A DNA stretch of 64,000 bases from a virus: the IMG/VR virus record IMGVR_UViG_3300016457_000282, positions 86,431-150,430 of that record; one strand, written 5' to 3'. Position 1 is the stretch's first letter, and the number at the start of each line of letters is the position of its first letter. Below the pieces are notes generated by a model that saw nothing but the letters and a program-made list of their open reading frames with translations, had not been told where the DNA came from and ran no database searches. Position numbers and translations under genes: made by a program. Positions 60,801-64,000 of this stretch are shown piece by piece.

Positions 60801-61477
60801 AACCTAGTAGCTGCCCTTACAGCATAAACAGCAATAGAAACGAACGCAGACTTACCAACTTCTGCAACGTGCGTAAACTGAGAAGCTATCCAAGTAAAAG
60901 GTCCCCTGCGAAACTCGGTGAACAACACTCTGAGCGCATCTCGCACAGAATTTAAAGACTGTTTCATTGCGGCAGTAGCAGGGATTGATCCTTTTGCCCA
61001 AGTAATCCAAGCAGAAGTTGTAGTGGAAAGTATATGAACGGTTTGCGTCAAAACGGTACCAAGGAAGCGATGCTGTACTGCAAATGAGGTGACTGCTCGA
61101 GCAGCGCTTTGGGCTGAGCGCGTATAAAGTACGTACAACTTATTCGCTAAGCTCATCGAGATCTTTTTAGAGTTAATCGCTGCAGTTACCAACCCAGCTG
61201 CAGAGGCAATAGCAATAAACGCAGTCCTTAACGTGAGAACAGAGGAGGCGTACTGTGAAGTGGCCTTCGAAGCACTTTGGGTGGACTTAACAGAAGCTTG
61301 GGTACTCCGGGCGGTATTACGAATCGACTCAACTAATTGTCGTTGACTTTCAGCGAGCTTACGTACAGTTTCAGAAAGGGTTTGGACAGACTCAGCGGTT
61401 TTCGCGACTTGGGTACGGAGTTTTTCTAACTCCTCCTTATTCTCAACACCTATTTCTACTATATACTCTTCGGCCAT
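54860..61477 (-). CDS. Tape measure protein
   Basis: 2205 aa, the longest gene. Coiled-coil N-terminus (ENKEELEKLRTQVAKTAESV), several hydrophobic stretches (IFGIILIVIPAVYKAFKEAL; ATGIAGTAGVISYALGLIIK) and long helices; the C-terminus MRRGGLVPLRRQAGGPVPGQ-G-GDSVPALLEPGEYVVP is the typical tape-measure ending. At about 1.5 angstrom per residue it implies a tail near 330 nm. Preceded by the frameshifting chaperone pair, as expected. Confidence 0.92.
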   Translation of the reverse strand: MAEEYIVEIGVENKEELEKLRTQVAKTAESVQTLSETVRKLAESQRQLVESIRNTARSTQASVKSTQSASKATSQYASSVLTLRTAFIAIASAAGLVTAAINSKKISMSLANKLYVLYTRSAQSAARAVTSFAVQHRFLGTVLTQTVHILSTTTSAWITWAKGSIPATAAMKQSLNSVRDALRVLFTEFRRGPFTWIASQFTHVAEVGKSAFVSIAVYAVRAATRLVEFLTPAVATVTRLFLKLSDSLTPVREALSRLFVRLRIPDAFTKLTEVFTRLKVIIVDVADVISTKFVSGLRVVADLWKGLLRLAYSLRDRVAQIGSVVKSKLAGKIGLTASFAFLGTVLDKVRDKILQLGARINESLGGEAVSIGAKLSKPFVAMMGSLTILSGKLLRFFPLTKKLGSTLTTLGYSLASVSSFSRSWSMVMSHLDKTLPGVNDRLRRVTRGFSELTGKINIQTAALPRLIKALGEVTFHYLMIFKFNVSLAHGFELLGEKLSYFGEAMLEHFSESYRVSSEMIRTQVDLNRAVRRYAELTGDASMSAKDWLQWSDRLALSAGKNVSEMRRVTGALLDFAALYKLNQKETKRFISLMTDVSSFLGKDVFETLQHVHGALAGLTNSAMILGINIDHLREKTKFYEEQLRKEGTETGKSVKQKARMLALIQELSYLQGVNNRLMETGYGILRRYRVSQELLAAQTGNYVTPILNAYYKILTRINEVMAQPGIGGFITTMKAAGAASLDLLGRFVKLGAQLFVLIETVHLVEKALTALNAAFDVFGMTQRTALAPLFVMRDGMVKTSFTASSLSKVLKRLSVYIGTTFVNFFKNGAKAVKGLVVELRTAISTLMATKVPKAIFGPALASAMVPERGVIRKALAASKLMQATFMAEGLVLAKKVTPMVQKHAKQVRDLYLITHDVAGAQREWANTIITFTGAAGGLSKVWYTFLGVVTKVKGAVLKLINIFKGFAKIFGIILIVIPAVYKAFKEALIPAFKETFGESETFRAAVSALGKVLGWLGKIIVQIVTGPVKLFATGIAGTAGVISYALGLIIKYRGVLLRLTGPFYLLGKSVFNVGKWFGIWGKSVDSLNKKLDSAGETLIKFGERSADNARAIIGLNKVLQTNIDRTARLRKELAEGMKRRQEELGLNLSSAKSLERVVNAIQEYRDAYQEFLEVQDEIEKGRTTEGKQLEDAEALHRRSTEAVQELSKARSALAENLKKQFEITGAQIKETKTLVSLYSKYTKAIGDVSTGQVVTLKTGQAISRIWQGLNQITQGNLSGIKTTAEAYNSLAGILRDMASKASPSLRAALVAEAKSYEKQAGILTKVMERTKGKVKIDEKLIETSFKVSAAQRAVNDELQRHQAILTYLHKSISDTTEGLGQFANVYSKDVTVSAETAARVQLALAKISEVGARRYEEAINGNIDSLKVYRNYLETIQKSQNDEFATLVKDAKGRQLLNAYLEAQIRTVDNLIKSYESESQVHVTLSARIKARLATLKAQNKVTTETLKLRKLLLDLWKSEFNLHSRLNALTLQGLTTREKRAQAEQYLSEALQQSIEQYSRAGLSLKAFDDYEKGAISTTTAVRQALVQLQGRTDLLSRAIKETLLEALSRATSQQREYAAMTIQSARRIKELEKVIHPVYTTFGNYSNLIADLVNRSRDLAKQTGISALAFDSSTVTVSELASYLALLSAHQVDYNNVSKETAQEVTSLVEKLLELTRVDVPQWGSSLANVFESLQGKTKDFISANDYLKPALLNAIFGFRGLVDRVRELDANLAPVIQSVLDSASAMYEAKSSSSAYSEGLSKITSLEEQVRTALSSVLPHLNAQVQALAKGKVQTADMIAKTQDYARIVSILVSQLNTLTDAEERLRESRRKNLELSSSLVFSTQQLHENVSELANIAVQDLIQQYRRAGVVLSESQKQALEDITRTITGYTELTELARRRVDTFTKFVDAKLAEQTRAWSRNKDEVEAFANGLRTIGESAMQGILKNYAEIGAKIEEMGGFFGALGQMTQEAVARTAASAFDELNRAIIDSIVYGKRFQMNWQEILRSFTAGLAQAMLQLLEFKLAMMALQAMGIRVPMMRRGGLVPLRRQAGGPVPGQGRGDSVPALLEPGEYVVPRPVVEKIGVSFFDALRKGVVPPTITPFHYQAGGLVTPMQQQTQEPKVTVVTIFDEKELNKYYSSPTYGRVVANNVGERIARRTS

Positions 61478-61482
61478 ATTCT

Positions 61483-62144
61483 TTACCCACCAACCACCTC
61501 AAAATCGACTCCAATATCTCGCACTTTCTTCAACAAGGTACGTGGATCATCACTATCTGGCCGAACGTAATCATCACGAAGTTCTGCGCCTACTAGAGAA
61601 GCATAGAAACGATACTGAGCGTGGAGTCGTTCTCTCGCTTCTTCTAGTAAACCCTCAATCGTGGGCCTTGTCAAGGCGAAAACCTGGTCAGGAGTCCATC
61701 CATACTGAGAGCACAAGAAGTCGACTACCTGCGCTATGGTCTTCTCTATGGGGTCTCCCCCGCCTCTTCTGCCAACTTCGTTACCGCGTTGGTTAGTCCG
61801 AGATTTAGCTTTCCGAAAATGTGAAGCGACAAAGGGACGATAAACTCTACCATATCCTTTGAGGTCAGATTATTTTCAACCCACTTCTTGTCTTTGTTGA
61901 AAATAATCGATGCAATCTCAGACACGTCATTAGCAAAGGCGGTCATGAACGCGTAGACTTGGGACTCATCGAACTGAGGATTGCCTTCTGCATCAGTACT
62001 AACGGAAAGCTTAGAAAAGACCTTAGTTAGAATGTTGTAGAGCCTAAGTTCCTTCCCCCAAGTAAGCGGAGGAATCTCAACCGTGTTCCCATTGCTTAAG
62101 GTAACTTCACGAGCTCCTTCAATGTACTCTTCAAAAGCTTTCAT
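61483..62144 (-). CDS. Tail assembly chaperone, extended frameshift product (GT type)
   Basis: Reads from ATG 62144 through residue EEAG, slips -1 on GGGGG at 61757-61761 and continues GDPIEKTIAQVVDFLCSQYG, WTPDQVFALTRPTIEGLLEE to a stop at 61483, about 220 aa. The downstream frame has no start signal of its own (its only candidate, TTG 61716, lacks a ribosome binding site) and continues coding-like right up to the slip site. This matches lambda gpG-gpGT, where a small share of ribosomes shift to make the longer chaperone. Confidence 0.8.
61746..62144 (-). CDS. Tail assembly chaperone (G type)
   Basis: 132 aa, ATG behind AGGAGGTGC. NGNTVEIPPLTWGKELRLYN and a helical body with LTSKDMVEFIVPLSLHIFGK resemble tail chaperones between major tail and tape measure genes. 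Ends TP-TAG five codons after the slip site. Coats and solubilises the tape measure during tail assembly. Confidence 0.8.
   Translation of the reverse strand: MKAFEEYIEGAREVTLSNGNTVEIPPLTWGKELRLYNILTKVFSKLSVSTDAEGNPQFDESQVYAFMTAFANDVSEIASIIFNKDKKWVENNLTSKDMVEFIVPLSLHIFGKLNLGLTNAVTKLAEEAGETP
61757..61763 (-). promoter_or_regulatory. Programmed -1 frameshift site
   Basis: Minus-strand sequence GCG GGG GAG ACC CCA TAG (0 frame). A GGG codon preceded by G lets the P-site tRNA re-pair perfectly after a -1 shift; the next codons GGA GAC CCC ATA GAG enter the T frame. A-site pairing is less ideal than in lambda GGGAAAG, so efficiency may be modest. Confidence 0.7.
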
Positions 62145-62197
62145 AATAAATGCACCTCCTGGGGCGTCTAAATTGTACTAACTAAGTTAACCTAAAA

Positions 62198-62701
62198 TTA
62201 GGAGAAGTCACCGATTAACCTAATTCGGCACAACCTTCCCCTCTCATCCAAGGTAGTGCCATCCCAAGCAGTATCGGCATCCAGAGCAACGAACGAGTAA
62301 GGGAATTCGTGTGGATCGTTCCCAAACTCGATCGAGAGTTCTCCTGCGGACTGAGCTCTCCAAATATCAATTTCCACAGTTCCTCCAGCAGGCATCTGGT
62401 GAACGAACTTCAGCGACGCTTCAGTAACTTCCATATCTCCGCCGAAATCCATCGTCTTCTCATTTCCCGAAGTTTGAATGATACCACAACCAATAGCATA
62501 CCTCAAATTCTCAAGATTCCATTCATGACCAACAACATCTAGTTTAACTGTCTCAGTAACAACCCACTGTTTGATCAACTTCTCGGGAGAACCCTGTTTA
62601 ACCTCGAGTTTATCTCGAGTAAATGTTAGAGTTGCTCCAGTCTTAACAGCGCCTATATCAATAGTAGGTGTTTGGCCGGCGCTTCCAATATAAAGCACAC
62701 C
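62198..62701 (-). CDS. Major tail protein, exon 2
   Basis: 167 codons beginning GVLYIGSAGQTPTIDIGAVK with no start codon or ribosome binding site of its own (in-frame TAA lies just upstream). Continues TGATLTFTRDKLEVKQGSPE and AIGCGIIQTSGNEKTMDFGG, typical of tail tube proteins, ending RLCRIRLIGDFS. Joined to exon 1 (63891-63935) it gives a 182-aa tail tube subunit. Position before the chaperone pair agrees. Confidence 0.85.
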   Translation of the reverse strand, partial: GVLYIGSAGQTPTIDIGAVKTGATLTFTRDKLEVKQGSPEKLIKQWVVTETVKLDVVGHEWNLENLRYAIGCGIIQTSGNEKTMDFGGDMEVTEASLKFVHQMPAGGTVEIDIWRAQSAGELSIEFGNDPHEFPYSFVALDADTAWDGTTLDERGRLCRIRLIGDFS

Positions 62702-63890
62702 CGCTTTAACCTGTTATTTTTCTTGACCCTTTCGGGCAAGTAGTACAACTACTTCCCTACGTCACCGTAGGGGTCGGACTGTCGTATACACTAACCAGAT
62801 CCTGAAAGAGGTTAGTGTCCTCTACGCTCAGTCTCTGCAGCCGCAGTTCGCTATTCAACTCTCTTTTGGGTCCCCGTCTTCTCTCGGGCGGATTTAATTC
62901 ATTAAATTTCGTCCAGAAAAACTGATATAGAACTTCCTTCAAATCTTTCTTCCTCCGCCCAAGAGGCAAAGCTAACGCAATTGTAGCTAACATTCGTTTA
63001 TCGTCCGGAAGAAACAAATGGACCCTTTCTAAAACACGTTTCGCTTGTCGACCTCTAACTACAACCTCACCTTTCTTCCTTGAAGTTCTGATTCTCTGAA
63101 GGGCATCTTTAACGTCTTTATCATTAACCATTACGACTAACTCAGGAAAGTACGACAAGTACCGCCGTTCCTTCGAACCTCCCCAAACGCGTAAAATCAT
63201 AATCTTCTTAATACACCTCGCAACCTTTTGAGCTAGGTCATCGTCCCACAGAGTCGCGCGAACTGCTTGCTGGGGGTTGACAACGGTAATCCACTTATAA
63301 GAGTGAAACGGAATTAGTGGGTCTCCTATGTACTCGAAGAAATCTAGGGCACAATCTTGATGTAACCTAAAAATCGGTCCTGTTGGGGTTTGGACAACCG
63401 TCCCATACAAGCCCAACTCTTCAAAGCACCTAACTATCTCTTTCACCTCGGGAACCGCCCAACTATTTAAGCACATAGTCGGGCTATTCTCAATAACAGT
63501 ACCATCACCACAATAAGCAACGTTCAAAGTAGTAGGCGTCCATCTAAAATCTTTGGGAAGCTTTTTCTTTTTATCATCATACCAACGATAGTGAAGATTC
63601 TTCATAACAGGAGCTTTATATCCAACAACTCTGTAAGAGATAAATTTCTTCCCAAATCCAATACGTACTTGTTCTCTAATAGAACAGGAAATAACAGGAC
63701 GAAGAAGGTTACAAACTTGCTCTGCGTACAAACGCTTGGTCGTCCCCAACTCGAACCTATAGTCACCAGCCTTACAATAAGCAATATGCCCATCACTGAA
63801 AATTAATCCATCTAAAATCTCATTTAGCTGAGTGGATACCATTGTGTTTCCCCGTTGATCAGCAGAGGTTTTACGGGCCCAGTGTCACTT
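62702..63890 (-). mobile_element. Group I intron in the major tail protein gene
   Basis: 1189 bp separate exon 1 (..TTC GGG CCT) from exon 2 (GGT GTG CTT..), and joining restores one frame. At the 5' site CGGGCCU pairs with GGGCCCG as a P1 stem ending in the obligatory U-G pair; the last intron base is G. Near the 3' end, A-GAGACUGAG and GACAGUCC resemble the P7 R and S elements, with ACACUAACC/GGUUAGUGU as P8, and hairpins CCCUACG/CGUAGGG, AAGUAGU/ACUACUU and GCCC-GAAA-GGGU follow. The endonuclease ORF overlaps this core. Confidence 0.8.
62757..63842 (-). CDS. LAGLIDADG homing endonuclease (intron-encoded)
   Basis: 361 aa. LDGLIFSDGHIAYCK at residues 10-24 is the first LAGLIDADG helix, followed by FISYRVVGYKAPVM, then a second-domain pattern YCGDGTVIENSPTMCLNSWA and VKEIVRCFEELGLYG. 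The C-terminal third (HLFLPDDKRMLATIALALPL, RRRGPKRELNSEL) is basic. It starts 49 bases after the 5' splice site. Such enzymes cut intronless alleles of the tail gene to spread the intron. Confidence 0.85.
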   Translation of the reverse strand: MVSTQLNEILDGLIFSDGHIAYCKAGDYRFELGTTKRLYAEQVCNLLRPVISCSIREQVRIGFGKKFISYRVVGYKAPVMKNLHYRWYDDKKKKLPKDFRWTPTTLNVAYCGDGTVIENSPTMCLNSWAVPEVKEIVRCFEELGLYGTVVQTPTGPIFRLHQDCALDFFEYIGDPLIPFHSYKWITVVNPQQAVRATLWDDDLAQKVARCIKKIMILRVWGGSKERRYLSYFPELVVMVNDKDVKDALQRIRTSRKKGEVVVRGRQAKRVLERVHLFLPDDKRMLATIALALPLGRRKKDLKEVLYQFFWTKFNELNPPERRRGPKRELNSELRLQRLSVEDTNLFQDLVSVYDSPTPTVT

Positions 63891-63935
63891 AGGCCCGAAA
63901 CTCAATCTTTTGGTGTTATAAGTTGGTGTGTTCAT
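63891..63935 (-). CDS. Major tail protein, exon 1
   Basis: ATG 63935 follows TTTGAGGAGGTGAGAATTGTAA and encodes MNTPTYNTKRLSFGP, after which the unspliced frame hits TGA within two codons. N-termini of this kind (..TYNTKRLSFGPG-x-LYIG) fit directly onto exon 2. The ribosome binding site is the only one available for the tail tube gene. Confidence 0.8.
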
Positions 63936-64000
63936 TTACAATTCTCACCTCCTCAAATTAAGTGTGTACCTCAACAACCTAACTCACTACAAGTACTTCT

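Overview
The window looks like part of a bacterial tailed-phage genome or prophage, about 64 kb at roughly 40% GC. The evidence is a long siphovirus-type tail module, very short intergenic gaps, ATG/GTG starts behind strong AGGAGG ribosome binding sites, and many small phage-only genes. Almost everything reads on the minus strand, so the biological order runs from 64 kb down to 1. I see no terminase, portal, capsid, integrase or polymerase; the head genes probably lie beyond 64 kb. The host cannot be named from the sequence.

Tail module (63.9 to about 29.5 kb). In order: a major tail protein split by an apparent group I intron carrying a LAGLIDADG endonuclease; a tail-assembly chaperone pair joined by a -1 frameshift; a 2205-aa tape measure protein; two related distal tail proteins; a 1330-aa DUF2341/LamG-like protein; a GT9-like glycosyltransferase; a BR0599/DUF2163-like protein; two NlpC/P60-like proteins; and a tail-tip protein. 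Then come secreted proteins, a DUF5675-like protein, a holin, an 883-aa fibre with many short repeats, other fibre and adhesin genes, and small membrane proteins. Several host-interaction genes here are broken (40.3-40.5, 35.4-35.9 and 34.1-35.3 kb).

Accessory block (31 to 21 kb): an R-S-E-type ADP-ribosyltransferase, an SQD1-like nucleotide-sugar enzyme with two mini-inteins at conserved sites, twin HExxH metallopeptidases, and a plus-strand pair made of a D12-class methyltransferase with DTPK in place of DPPY and an unrecognised partner.

Repeat-rich control region (21 to 16 kb): a ParB-like gene between five iterons and several copies of a conserved palindromic element (GGGCCATSATGGCCC), long inverted repeats, and a small family of basic, AT-hook-bearing proteins sharing an LL-x2-A-[KR] motif, one copy of which is decayed.

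Early/metabolic region (16 to 2 kb): a retron-like reverse transcriptase with a structured upstream RNA, QueD, a MoxR-type ATPase with a VWA/metallopeptidase partner, a 3D-domain protein, a ribbon-helix-helix regulator, and many small zinc-ribbon or unknown proteins.

Left edge: an IscB-type RNA-guided nuclease with a folded RNA region (candidate omega/HEARO RNA) directly upstream, next to 1.2 kb without genes. The window is unusually rich in selfish or RNA-based elements (IscB, RT, intron plus homing endonuclease, two inteins) and in genes with one broken frame.
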